From assembly GCA_016710585.1 (NCBI GenBank), contig JADJVN010000001.1, positions 248,001 through 312,000 on the forward strand: 64,000 nucleotides of DNA. Reading direction: 5' to 3'. A program made the translations under genes and the position numbers. Numbering within the stretch: the stretch's first letter is position 1; each line of letters opens with the position of its first letter. This document shows, one piece after another, positions 36,678 to 44,890 of this stretch. The DNA comes from Saprospiraceae bacterium (GTDB lineage Bacteria > Bacteroidota > Bacteroidia > Chitinophagales > Saprospiraceae). Below the pieces are notes generated by a model that made no database searches, was not told the DNA's origin, and worked only from the letters and a program-made list of their open reading frames with translations.

Positions 36678-37661
36678 ATGAAGTATTTATTTTTTTTAAC
36701 TTTAATTTTCAATTTTAACTTACTATTTTCACAAAACAGTGAAAAATTAGATTATTCCAATCCAAACTATTGGGCTGCACTGCCTACTGTATTTGATTCT
36801 GCTGATCTCACACCACCAAGTTTGCACGATGCCCAAAGCACTGCAGAAGCTGATGTTTTTTTTATTCACCCTACTAGTTACGGTGGCGTTAAAGGAAATA
36901 AACCTTGGAATGCTAAAATCACTTACTCACAAGTCAATAAAAAAACTGATGAATTTATTATTAAAAATCAAGCTACAATCTTTAACGATGTGGGAAAGAT
37001 ATATGCACCTCGATATAGGCAAGCACATTTCTTTGCATTCTTAATCAAGAATAAAGATAAGAAACAAGCTGCTTTGGACTTTGCTTATGAAGATGTTAAA
37101 AATGCATTTGAATATTATTTAAAAAATTATAATAATGGAAGACCAATTATTATAGCGGCACATAGCCAGGGGACTCTTCATGCGGTAAGAATACTTCATG
37201 ATTTTTTTGAAAACACTAATCTTAAAAATAGACTTGTGGTCGCTTACCTTCCTGGCATGCCTGTGAGTAAAACAGAATTTACTACAATCCCTGTTTGTCA
37301 GAATGAATATCAAACAAGTTGTTTTTGTTCTTGGCGCACATTTGAAAAAGGATCTGAAACTTCTTGGGGTAAAGAAATAAAAGACGTTGCAGTCACTAAT
37401 CCATTGACATGGACTACTACTGATGAACTGGCTCCAAAAGAACTACACAAAGGAATGGTACTATTTAATTTTGATGAAACCCCTAAAGAACATGCTATAG
37501 AGGCACAGATTCACAATGGCATTTTATGGGTAAACAAACCAAAATTTAAAGGCAGTCAATTAATTATAAAAAATAATTTTCATCAAGGTGATTATAATTT
37601 ATTCTATGTCAACATACGAGAAAATGCGAGAAAAAGATTGAATGCTTTTTGGAAAGGATAG
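36678..37661 (+). CDS. DUF3089 family alpha/beta hydrolase, secreted
   Basis: A 327-residue predicted secreted hydrolase of the DUF3089 (lipase-like) family. The ATG at 36678 gives a signal peptide (MKYLFFLTLIFNFNLLFSQ). The mature part shows FFIHPTSYGG, KIYAPRYRQAHFFAF and the nucleophile elbow AAHSQGT (Ser163) of the alpha/beta-hydrolase fold. The C-terminal GDYNLFYVNIRENARKR block is typical of the family. The substrate is unknown; esterase or lipase activity is inferred from the fold. It is a single-gene unit between rlmN (divergent) and the helicase gene. Confidence 0.86.
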   Translation: MKYLFFLTLIFNFNLLFSQNSEKLDYSNPNYWAALPTVFDSADLTPPSLHDAQSTAEADVFFIHPTSYGGVKGNKPWNAKITYSQVNKKTDEFIIKNQATIFNDVGKIYAPRYRQAHFFAFLIKNKDKKQAALDFAYEDVKNAFEYYLKNYNNGRPIIIAAHSQGTLHAVRILHDFFENTNLKNRLVVAYLPGMPVSKTEFTTIPVCQNEYQTSCFCSWRTFEKGSETSWGKEIKDVAVTNPLTWTTTDELAPKELHKGMVLFNFDETPKEHAIEAQIHNGILWVNKPKFKGSQLIIKNNFHQGDYNLFYVNIRENARKRLNAFWKG

Positions 37662-37850
37662 ATTGCAATTAAATAAATTATTTGAATTTAGATTTGCATG
37701 GAAATTGCAACGATGAAGAAAACTCAGTTAATAGTCCTTTTTTATTATTAATTTTGATATTTGAATTTGCAATTCAATACATTATTTGATTACTATTAAA
37801 TATTCATTTTAACAATACAAAGAATATCCATATCTTTCGGTCATATTATA

Positions 37851-40103
37851 ATGAAAGATTATTTATCAGAACTCAATTCAGTCCAAAAATCCGCTGTAAT
37901 AGAAACAGAAGGACCTGTGATGGTTATTGCTGGACCTGGATCAGGAAAAACTAAAGTGCTCACTTCAAGAATCACTCATCTACTTGCAAAAGGAGTTAAA
38001 CCTTATCAAATATTATCTCTAACATTTACCAATAAAGCTGCGAAAGAAATGACGCATCGTATATCGAATGTCGTAGGTGATGATGCAAAAAAAATTTGGG
38101 CAGGTACATTCCACTCCATCTTTGCTCGAATACTGAGAGTCGAAGCACAAAAAATTGGATATCCAAGTAATTTTACTATCTACGACACTGAAGATTCTAA
38201 AAGTGTAATCAATGAGATACTAAAAGAATTCAATTTGAATTCAAAAGAATATAATGCAAATGCGATTCGCTCGAGAATATCTTCTGCAAAATCTAATCTC
38301 ATCACCCCAATCATGTATGATAGAGATGAAGATCTGAAAAGTCAAGACAGACAAAATAAAATGCCTCGCACCAGCGAAATTTATAAAAGATATGTTCAGA
38401 AATGTCAACAAGCTGGATCAATGGATTTTGATGATCTATTGTTGCAAATGTTTCGATTATTGCAAGAGAATCCAAATGAAGTATTAGAGAAATATCGCAA
38501 TCAGTTTAGATATTTACTCGTTGATGAGTTTCAAGATACCAATCAATTACAGTATGGAATCATCAAAAAACTTGCCTTCTATCCGGGTTCACCACGCAAT
38601 ATATGTGTCGTAGGTGATGATGCACAAAGTATTTATGCATTTAGAGGCGCGACGATTCAAAATATTTTAGATTTTGAAAAAGACTTTCCAGATGTTAAAG
38701 TTTTTAAATTAGAACAAAATTATAGAAGCACTAACTTTATAGTTAAGGCAGCCAACGACGTGATCACACACAATAAAAAACAAATAAAAAAAGAGATCTG
38801 GACTGAAAAAAATGATGGCGCCAAAATAAAACTCTTAAAATCCAGTTCGGACACAGAAGAAGGCAGAAGAATAGCTGATCTTATCATTGAATATAAAAAT
38901 AGAATGCACATCCCGAATCACGAGATTGCAATTCTATATCGAACCAATGCTCAATCTAGAATATTTGAGGAACACCTGAGACGTGTCAATATTCCTTATA
39001 AAGTTTTTGGAGGCATGTCTTTTTACCAAAGGAAAGAGATTAAAGATTTTATTGCATATCTTAGATTATTGGTCAATAGGCAAGATAATGAAGCATTCAA
39101 AAGAATCATCAATTATCCCAAGCGAAGTATCGGAGATACTACCATCGATAAATTTATAGAATACGCAGCTCAAAATAATATTACTTTATGGGATGCTTCA
39201 GCAGAGGTCCCTCTTCCAAATCGTGCAGCACAGGCCTTGGCTACCTTCAAACTCCAGATCAATGAAATGGTGCAATACGCATTGAAATCTGATGCTTATG
39301 AAGCTGCTATGTACGCATATAAATTGAGTGGACTTGCAGCTGAGTTAAAATCCGATATGACCAATGAAGGCATATCTCGCATAGAGAATGTCATGGCATT
39401 GTTAGATGGTATTAAAGAATTTACAGAACAAGATGATGTCGATGAAGAATCAAGCACAGATAGGAGTCTATCTTCATATTTACAAAGCATCTCACTTGTT
39501 ACAGAATTAGATCAACAAGAAGGAACGCCAGATTATATCACATTGATGTCGACGCATTCTGCTAAAGGATTGGAATTTGATTTGGTCATCATAGGTGGGC
39601 TTGAAGAGAATTTGTTTCCTAGCTTTATGGCTATGAATTCCCAGTCGGAAATGGATGAGGAACGAAGGTTGTTTTATGTCGCTATCACAAGAGCCAAACA
39701 ATACCTTATACTGAGCCACGCATCGACTAGATATGTTTTTGGAAATCTTCGAATGAATGAAGTCTCCCGGTTCATAGAGGAAATAGATGAATCTTGCTTC
39801 GAATCAGAAAAAGTACATAAAGCTGTATTTAACTTAATGGATGATGAACCTTCAAATAAAAAAATATTCATCAAACCAAAAGTTAATTCTAGTCCAAACA
39901 TTCCAAAAGACTTCAAGCCGAGTACACGAGATGAAATACAGGAAGGCGTTTATATCATTCATCAAAAATTTGGCAGAGGAAAAATTTTAAATATCGAAGG
40001 ACAAAAGGATAATCAAATTGCCACAATTTTATTTGAAGAAATAGACAATCCACAAAGAAAGATAATGCTTAAATTTGCAAAGCTACAAGTGATTCATTCG
40101 TAA
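37851..40103 (+). CDS. UvrD/PcrA-type superfamily 1A DNA helicase
   Basis: A 750-residue 3'-5' DNA helicase for repair and replication restart, close to UvrD/PcrA in length. Motif Q/Ia at the start (LNSVQKSAV), Walker A AGPGSGKT (27-34), TFTNKAAKEM, Walker B LLVDEFQDTN, GDDAQSIYAFRGA, LEQNYRST and the motif VI region RRLFYVAITRAK are present. A C-terminal Tudor-like segment (VYIIHQKFGRGKILNIEGQ) matches PcrA/UvrD proteins that bind RNA polymerase. A near-match to the -7 element (TATCTTTC, 37831-37838) precedes it. It is followed 21 bases later by a secreted protein gene. Confidence 0.95.
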   Translation: MKDYLSELNSVQKSAVIETEGPVMVIAGPGSGKTKVLTSRITHLLAKGVKPYQILSLTFTNKAAKEMTHRISNVVGDDAKKIWAGTFHSIFARILRVEAQKIGYPSNFTIYDTEDSKSVINEILKEFNLNSKEYNANAIRSRISSAKSNLITPIMYDRDEDLKSQDRQNKMPRTSEIYKRYVQKCQQAGSMDFDDLLLQMFRLLQENPNEVLEKYRNQFRYLLVDEFQDTNQLQYGIIKKLAFYPGSPRNICVVGDDAQSIYAFRGATIQNILDFEKDFPDVKVFKLEQNYRSTNFIVKAANDVITHNKKQIKKEIWTEKNDGAKIKLLKSSSDTEEGRRIADLIIEYKNRMHIPNHEIAILYRTNAQSRIFEEHLRRVNIPYKVFGGMSFYQRKEIKDFIAYLRLLVNRQDNEAFKRIINYPKRSIGDTTIDKFIEYAAQNNITLWDASAEVPLPNRAAQALATFKLQINEMVQYALKSDAYEAAMYAYKLSGLAAELKSDMTNEGISRIENVMALLDGIKEFTEQDDVDEESSTDRSLSSYLQSISLVTELDQQEGTPDYITLMSTHSAKGLEFDLVIIGGLEENLFPSFMAMNSQSEMDEERRLFYVAITRAKQYLILSHASTRYVFGNLRMNEVSRFIEEIDESCFESEKVHKAVFNLMDDEPSNKKIFIKPKVNSSPNIPKDFKPSTRDEIQEGVYIIHQKFGRGKILNIEGQKDNQIATILFEEIDNPQRKIMLKFAKLQVIHS

Positions 40104-40124
40104 TTTTTAATTACAATATAGTCT

Positions 40125-40997
40125 ATGCTAAAATTAATTTTTCCAATATACATTTTGCTATTATTCGGAAATATTAAAATAGCAGCACAAAAATTACAAT
40201 TGGAGTTAATAGCGGAAACTAAATTAAACAAGAATCTGTTGGAGACATCTGGAATAACAAGTATCAATAGTGGCAAAACATTCTGGTCACATAATGATGG
40301 TGGGAATTCCACTGAAATATTTGAAATAGATAGTTTGGGGAAAAATTTAAGAACTGTCAAAATTAATAATGTAAAAAACAATGATTGGGAAGATATCATT
40401 TATGACAATAAAAATTCCATTTACATCGCTGATATAGGCAATAATTCAAAGAAAAGAGATACTTTATTTCTTTATAAAATTAAAGTCAATGATATCCTTA
40501 GCCAAGATGCAGTTGATGCAGAAGCCTATAAAATAATTTTAAATACTAAACTTTCTAGACAAGATTTTGAAGCTTTGATAATAAAAAATGATTCCATTTT
40601 TTTATTCTCAAAAAATTGGACTAATGGCATTTCATTTCATTCACAAGTCTTTACTTTTTCTCTAAAAAATAAAATCACGCCACTGCATTTTATCAAAACA
40701 CTTAGTGCTAGAAATCATTTCCTTCCAGAAAGTCAAATCACAAGTGCCGCATTCGACCCGACTAAAGACAAGGTTTATTTATTGAGTTCAACTTCCATTG
40801 CTGTATTTCGATTTTCTGATTTGTATGCATCCTCCAAAACGAAGTTAAAATTTTTACCCTTAAAGATATTAGGGCAACATGAAGGAATTTATTTTTTTGA
40901 AAATCGATTTGTCATCACTCAAGAAAGAAATAAAACTTTAAAAAAAGAACAGACGATGCAGTTTTATAAATTGACACTCAAAAAAAATCTACACTAA
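40125..40997 (+). CDS. Hypothetical secreted protein, beta-propeller-like
   Basis: A 290-residue protein with a signal peptide (MLKLIFPIYILLLFGNIKIAAQ). The mature part has repeated strand-like units with ETSGITSINSGKTFWSHNDGGN, NDWEDIIYDNKNSIYIADIGN and QDFEALIIKNDS. A SHNDxG followed by DWEDI is a recurring pattern in predicted six-bladed propeller proteins of unknown function. No catalytic motif is apparent. It lies 21 bases after the UvrD-like gene, probably co-transcribed, and its last 4 bases overlap the end of the convergent rnpA gene. Confidence 0.7.
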   Translation: MLKLIFPIYILLLFGNIKIAAQKLQLELIAETKLNKNLLETSGITSINSGKTFWSHNDGGNSTEIFEIDSLGKNLRTVKINNVKNNDWEDIIYDNKNSIYIADIGNNSKKRDTLFLYKIKVNDILSQDAVDAEAYKIILNTKLSRQDFEALIIKNDSIFLFSKNWTNGISFHSQVFTFSLKNKITPLHFIKTLSARNHFLPESQITSAAFDPTKDKVYLLSSTSIAVFRFSDLYASSKTKLKFLPLKILGQHEGIYFFENRFVITQERNKTLKKEQTMQFYKLTLKKNLH

Positions 40998-41365
40998 GTT
41001 TGTGTATTTTTATTGATTTCGTGGAGACCTGCTAGGATTCCTCTTTTTATTACATCATATTGATTTACTTTAGAGTCTGAATAGATCATCATAATATGCA
41101 AAGCACTCTGTTGGACAAGCTCTTGCCAATGCAATCTATAAGCTTCTTTCATTCTACGTCTTATTAAATTTCGAACTGTAGCATGCTTAAACTTTCGCTT
41201 GGGGCATACAAAAACAACTTTGGGAAATGCTTGGGCTGATTCTGATAAAATGTACTTAAATACAATGGGGTAATGGTAGCAACTATGACCATTTTCAAAC
41301 AAGATATTAATATCTACCTTGGATTTGAGACGAAGTTCTTTGGAAAATGTGTATCGCTGTGTCAT
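40994..41365 (-). CDS. rnpA: Ribonuclease P protein component
   Basis: Protein subunit of RNase P, which trims the 5' ends of tRNA precursors together with the RNA component (not in this window). 123 residues. It starts MTQRYTFSKELRLKSK, and contains the RNR signature (ATVRNLIRRRMKEAYR) that contacts the RNA. Located 22 bases after rpmH, as in most bacteria, and expressed from the rpmH promoter. Its 3' end overlaps the convergent gene by 4 bases, with no room for a terminator between. Confidence 0.94.
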   Translation of the reverse strand: MTQRYTFSKELRLKSKVDINILFENGHSCYHYPIVFKYILSESAQAFPKVVFVCPKRKFKHATVRNLIRRRMKEAYRLHWQELVQQSALHIMMIYSDSKVNQYDVIKRGILAGLHEINKNTQT

Positions 41366-41387
41366 GCAGCAGCGAATTTAAGCAATT

Positions 41388-41543
41388 TTATTTTAACTTG
41401 CTTTCATCTGAAGTAGTCAGACGATTTCTGCCTCTTGACCTTCTTCTTGCCAATACTCTTCTGCCGTTCTTAGATTTCATACGAGATCTGAAGCCATGCT
41501 TGTTGGCTCTTTTTCTTCTTGAAGGTTGAAATGTGCGTTTCAT
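41388..41543 (-). CDS. rpmH: 50S ribosomal protein L34
   Basis: A 51-residue basic ribosomal protein. Reading the minus strand from the ATG at 41543 gives MKRTFQPSRRKRANKHGFRS, followed by the family pattern RMKSKNGRRVLARRRSRGR and a short tail ending SDESKLK. The match to L34 is unmistakable. It heads the rpmH-rnpA operon and has a promoter element at 41583-41590. No dnaA gene or origin is next to it. Confidence 0.97.
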   Translation of the reverse strand: MKRTFQPSRRKRANKHGFRSRMKSKNGRRVLARRRSRGRNRLTTSDESKLK

Positions 41544-41582
41544 GATTTTCTATTTTTTAAATAGCTTTTTCTTAAAGGACTG

Positions 41583-41590
41583 CAAAGATA
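41583..41590 (-). promoter_or_regulatory. Predicted -7 promoter element for rpmH-rnpA
   Basis: Minus strand reads TATCTTTG, matching TAnnTTTG, 39 bases upstream of the rpmH ATG. Confidence 0.65.
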
Positions 41591-41697
41591 GATAAATTAA
41601 TCAATTCCTCCCAAAAATATAAGCCAAAATGTTTAAAATATTATTTTTTAAATATATAATACATTAATTTTATGTATTTTATAAAACCAAAGTCTGA

Positions 41698-43428
41698 CTA
41701 TCTACTGTTCATACTCACCAAAAATTCATCGTTGGTTGTCGTACCATACATATGTTTTTTGATAAATTCAATCGCTTCCTCTGGCTTCATGTCTGCAAGA
41801 TGATTTCTCAATACAAACATCCTTTGAATGATACCATCATCAAGTAATAAATCTTCACGTCTAGTGCTTGATTTGGTAAGGTCAATAGATGGATACAGAC
41901 GCTTGTTGGCCAATGTTCTGTCTAATTGAAGTTCCATATTTCCCGTACCCTTGAATTCTTCAAAGATCACCCCATCCATTTTAGATCCAGTGTCTATTAA
42001 TGCTGTTGCCAAAATCGTCAATGAGCCACCATTTTCGATTTTTCTAGCAGCCCCAAAGAATTTTTTAGGTTTTTGCAATGCATTCGCTTCCACACCACCA
42101 GACAAAACTTTTCCCGACGATGGCGCCACAGTATTATATGCCCTAGCCAATCGCGTAATAGAGTCTAGCAAAATGACGACATCGTGTCCACATTCTACCA
42201 TTCTCTTTGCTTTTTCAAGTACAATATTCGCTACACGAACGTGATTGTCAGCAGGCTCATCAAATGTCGACGCTATAACTTCAGCATGTACACTTCTTTT
42301 CATATCAGTCACCTCCTCAGGTCTCTCGTCAACCAATAATATCAAGAGATAACACTCTGGATGATTAGCTGAGATTGCATTAGCGATATCTTTTAGTAAG
42401 AAGGTTTTTCCTGTCTTAGGTTGTGCCACAATAAGACCTCTTTGACCTTTTCCTATTGGTGTGAATAAATCAATCATCCTATTGCCATAATCCCTACCAT
42501 TTGGAGAGGTGGTCAAATTGAATTTTTCATTTGGAAATAAAGGCGTCAAATAATCGAATGGGATCCTATCTCTGATCACTTGAGGATCAAGACCGTTGAT
42601 ATTAGATACTCTTAGTAAAGCAAAATACTTCTCACCTTCCTTTGGAGGACGCACTGCTCCTTTCACAGTATCGCCAGTCTTTAGTCCAAATAATTTTATT
42701 TGAGAAGGTGATACATAGATATCATCTGGAGATGAAAGATAATTATAATCTGCACTCCTCAAAAAACCATAACCATCAGCCATCATTTCCAAGACTCCTT
42801 GACCTTCAATGATTCCCTCAAGCTCTACGATGAATGTAGGCTCAGCTGGTTTAGTTGGTTGGATATTTTCAGTTTCTTGAACCTCTTCCGTTTTTTCTTG
42901 AACTGGTCTTTCGGGTCTTTGGATGATTTTTTTAGGCTTTAATTCTGGCACTGGGGCAGCCTCGACTTGCTCAGATTCTGATTCTGATACCGTTACTACT
43001 GCTTCTGCAGCAGATTTTTCAACTTTGCTATGATATCGCTCTACAATTATTTTTTTCTTAACTGGAGATTCTTCAACGACCTCTTTTGTGGATTCCACTG
43101 CTTCTGTGATTGCCTCTGTTTCAACAGTTTCAACTGTTTTGTTTTTATCAAGTTTGGCTACATTAGAACTTGCAGCTGGTTTTTGCAATCGCTTTCTTTT
43201 ATTGCGAAGATTATTCTCGTCCTCAAGAATTTCATAGGTCTTAGCTTCTTCAGAGGAAGCTTCTGAATCAATGCTTTCCTTTGTCCTTCCCTGTAAGGCT
43301 TGCTGGTCTAAAATTTTATAAATTAAGTCTTGTTTTGCTAATTTCTTATAATTTGCAATCTCAAGTTTTTCTGCAACTTCTTTCAATTCAGGAACGAGCA
43401 TGTCGTTCAACTGCAAAATATCGTACAT
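41698..43428 (-). CDS. rho: Transcription termination factor Rho
   Basis: Hexameric RNA-dependent ATPase that terminates transcription. 576 residues, against about 420 in E. coli. The Rho N-terminal helix domain (about 1-45) is followed by a highly charged low-complexity insertion (about 50-205; many E, K, V, P), then the RNA-binding domain (EGQGVLEMMADGYGFLRSADYNY), and the ATPase with Walker A (QPKTGKTFLL, about 335-345), LLVDERPEEV and VILLDSITRLARAYN. Comparable insertions occur in Bacteroidota Rho; in Bacteroides thetaiotaomicron a disordered Rho insertion has been reported to drive condensate formation. The promoter at 43572-43579 implies a leader of about 135 bases. Confidence 0.96.
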   Translation of the reverse strand: MYDILQLNDMLVPELKEVAEKLEIANYKKLAKQDLIYKILDQQALQGRTKESIDSEASSEEAKTYEILEDENNLRNKRKRLQKPAASSNVAKLDKNKTVETVETEAITEAVESTKEVVEESPVKKKIIVERYHSKVEKSAAEAVVTVSESESEQVEAAPVPELKPKKIIQRPERPVQEKTEEVQETENIQPTKPAEPTFIVELEGIIEGQGVLEMMADGYGFLRSADYNYLSSPDDIYVSPSQIKLFGLKTGDTVKGAVRPPKEGEKYFALLRVSNINGLDPQVIRDRIPFDYLTPLFPNEKFNLTTSPNGRDYGNRMIDLFTPIGKGQRGLIVAQPKTGKTFLLKDIANAISANHPECYLLILLVDERPEEVTDMKRSVHAEVIASTFDEPADNHVRVANIVLEKAKRMVECGHDVVILLDSITRLARAYNTVAPSSGKVLSGGVEANALQKPKKFFGAARKIENGGSLTILATALIDTGSKMDGVIFEEFKGTGNMELQLDRTLANKRLYPSIDLTKSSTRREDLLLDDGIIQRMFVLRNHLADMKPEEAIEFIKKHMYGTTTNDEFLVSMNSR

Positions 43429-43571
43429 ATGTTGGATCTATTTAATAATTAAAAATTTGATTTGTTATCTCACACATTCTCAATACTCTATAATAATAAT
43501 TAACATTTTAAATGGAATAATGTGAATTAATAATGTGAGATGAAATTTTTTGAACAGGTTCGTTCGCACGG

Positions 43572-43579
43572 CAAATATA
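43572..43579 (-). promoter_or_regulatory. Predicted promoter (-7 and possible -33) for rho
   Basis: Minus strand reads TATATTTG, with a TTG about 20 bases further upstream as a possible -33 element. The start codon at 43428 is 143 bases downstream, leaving a long leader. Confidence 0.55.
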
Positions 43580-43633
43580 ATGGTTTTATTGAAATCTACA
43601 ATATTTTTTATTTTTTTTGAATTTTTAGGCAAT

Positions 43634-44461
43634 TTATTTCTTTTTTGCCAAAATGTGAAATACATGAGGAAGCTTTAATTCCGGCTTGCCATATTGATAG
43701 CTTGATTGTCCTATTTCCTTCATATGTGGAAAACAATTATAAGGGGAATAATCGAATTCTTTAAATCTAAGAATCTCCATCCCATTGTCCATTAATGCCG
43801 TCAATGTCTCATCCAAGCTGTGTTGCCAAAAATAAGAAACCGTCTCAAAAACTTGATTATGGTCTGTATAGGTAGACTGCTCCTCATCCTTAAATGCAAG
43901 TCCAGCATTAAAATATGGAAACTGTAATACTTGCTTATCAAAATCAAACATATACAACACTGGATGAAATTCTGCAATATAAAAAATACCACCTGCTTGT
44001 AAAAGCCCTGAAACAATTTTAGCCCATCTATCCAAGTCTGGAAGCCAAGCCAATACTCCATAACTTGTGAATACAATATCAAATTTCCCCAAATTCAATT
44101 CTAATGTATCATAAACATTGGATACATAAAAATTCGATTTCAGATTCAAAGCATTTGTCATTTCTTTAGCTTGTTCTATAGCAATTTCTGAAAAATCGAT
44201 GCCTACACAACTGGCTCCCATCCTTTCCAAGGATAAGGTATCTTGTCCAAAATGACATTGAAGATGTATCAATCTTTTGTTCTTAACATCAGGCAAATAC
44301 TGTAAATCTATAGCAGTCAAACTATTTTTTCCACTTAAAAACAATTCATTATTATAAAATTTTGATTTAACATGTATTGGTGTTTTTCTATTCCACATTT
44401 CTTTATTTACATTCATGAATTCATTGTCCATATTTGATGGTTTTAATAAATTTTCTTGCAT
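43634..44461 (-). CDS. Class I SAM-dependent methyltransferase
   Basis: A 275-residue cytoplasmic methyltransferase with a Rossmann fold. Motif I is RLIHLQCHFGQDTLSLERMGASCVGIDFS (shown in parts: HLQCHFGQDTL, then VGIDFSE with the acidic ribose-binding residue); then FDIVFTSYGVLAWLPDLDRW and GGIFYIAEFHP as later motifs. The HLQCHFGQDTL form is typical of a broad uncharacterised group acting on small molecules; the substrate cannot be told. Met codons at 44461 and 44431 are both possible starts. It is divergent from the DUF3467 gene, 40 bases away. Confidence 0.88.
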   Translation of the reverse strand: MQENLLKPSNMDNEFMNVNKEMWNRKTPIHVKSKFYNNELFLSGKNSLTAIDLQYLPDVKNKRLIHLQCHFGQDTLSLERMGASCVGIDFSEIAIEQAKEMTNALNLKSNFYVSNVYDTLELNLGKFDIVFTSYGVLAWLPDLDRWAKIVSGLLQAGGIFYIAEFHPVLYMFDFDKQVLQFPYFNAGLAFKDEEQSTYTDHNQVFETVSYFWQHSLDETLTALMDNGMEILRFKEFDYSPYNCFPHMKEIGQSSYQYGKPELKLPHVFHILAKKK

Positions 44462-44476
44462 AATTTTATATTGTAG

Positions 44477-44484
44477 TACATTTG
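44477..44484 (+). promoter_or_regulatory. Predicted -7 promoter element for DUF3467 gene
   Basis: Reads TACATTTG, 18 bases upstream of the ATG at 44502. It supports that start over a TTG at 44496. Confidence 0.55.
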
Positions 44485-44501
44485 TATTCTAATATTTGAA
44501 T

Positions 44502-44819
44502 ATGCAAGATAACAACAATAATCAAAATCAGATCAATATTGAATTGTCGGAAGAAATAGCAGATGGTATTTATTCAAATCTGGCTATTATTTCTCATTCT
44601 CATTCAGAATTTGTTCTTGATTTTGTAAGATTAATGCCAAATGTGCCTAAAGCAAAAGTTAAGTCTAGAATCGTCCTCACACCTCAGCACGCCAAAAGAT
44701 TGCTCAAAGCATTGGCTGATAATGTGAATAAATTTGAAAATCAGTTTGGAGTGGTTATAGACAATGAACCTCACGGGTTCCCTCCAATGTCATTTAATAC
44801 CCCAACGGCTCAGGCTTAG
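44502..44819 (+). CDS. DUF3467 domain-containing protein
   Basis: A 105-residue cytoplasmic protein of the DUF3467 family, common in Bacteroidota and of unknown function. The sequence has the family pattern INIELSEEIADGIYSNLAII, SEFVLDFVRLMPNVPKAKVK and RIVLTPQHAKRLLKALADN, then a short flexible tail. The N-terminus is asparagine- and glutamine-rich. The secreted surface-protein gene begins 72 bases downstream. Confidence 0.92.
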   Translation: MQDNNNNQNQINIELSEEIADGIYSNLAIISHSHSEFVLDFVRLMPNVPKAKVKSRIVLTPQHAKRLLKALADNVNKFENQFGVVIDNEPHGFPPMSFNTPTAQA

Positions 44820-44890
44820 ATTAATTTTTATAGGTTTTATTGATTTGAGAAATTGTATTACTTTTGATTTGAAAATCAATCAATTCTACT

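Noticed and set aside
41388..41543. rpmH-rnpA as a marker of the replication origin
   Set aside because: In many bacteria rpmH is next to dnaA, but here rho and a helicase gene flank it and no dnaA is present.
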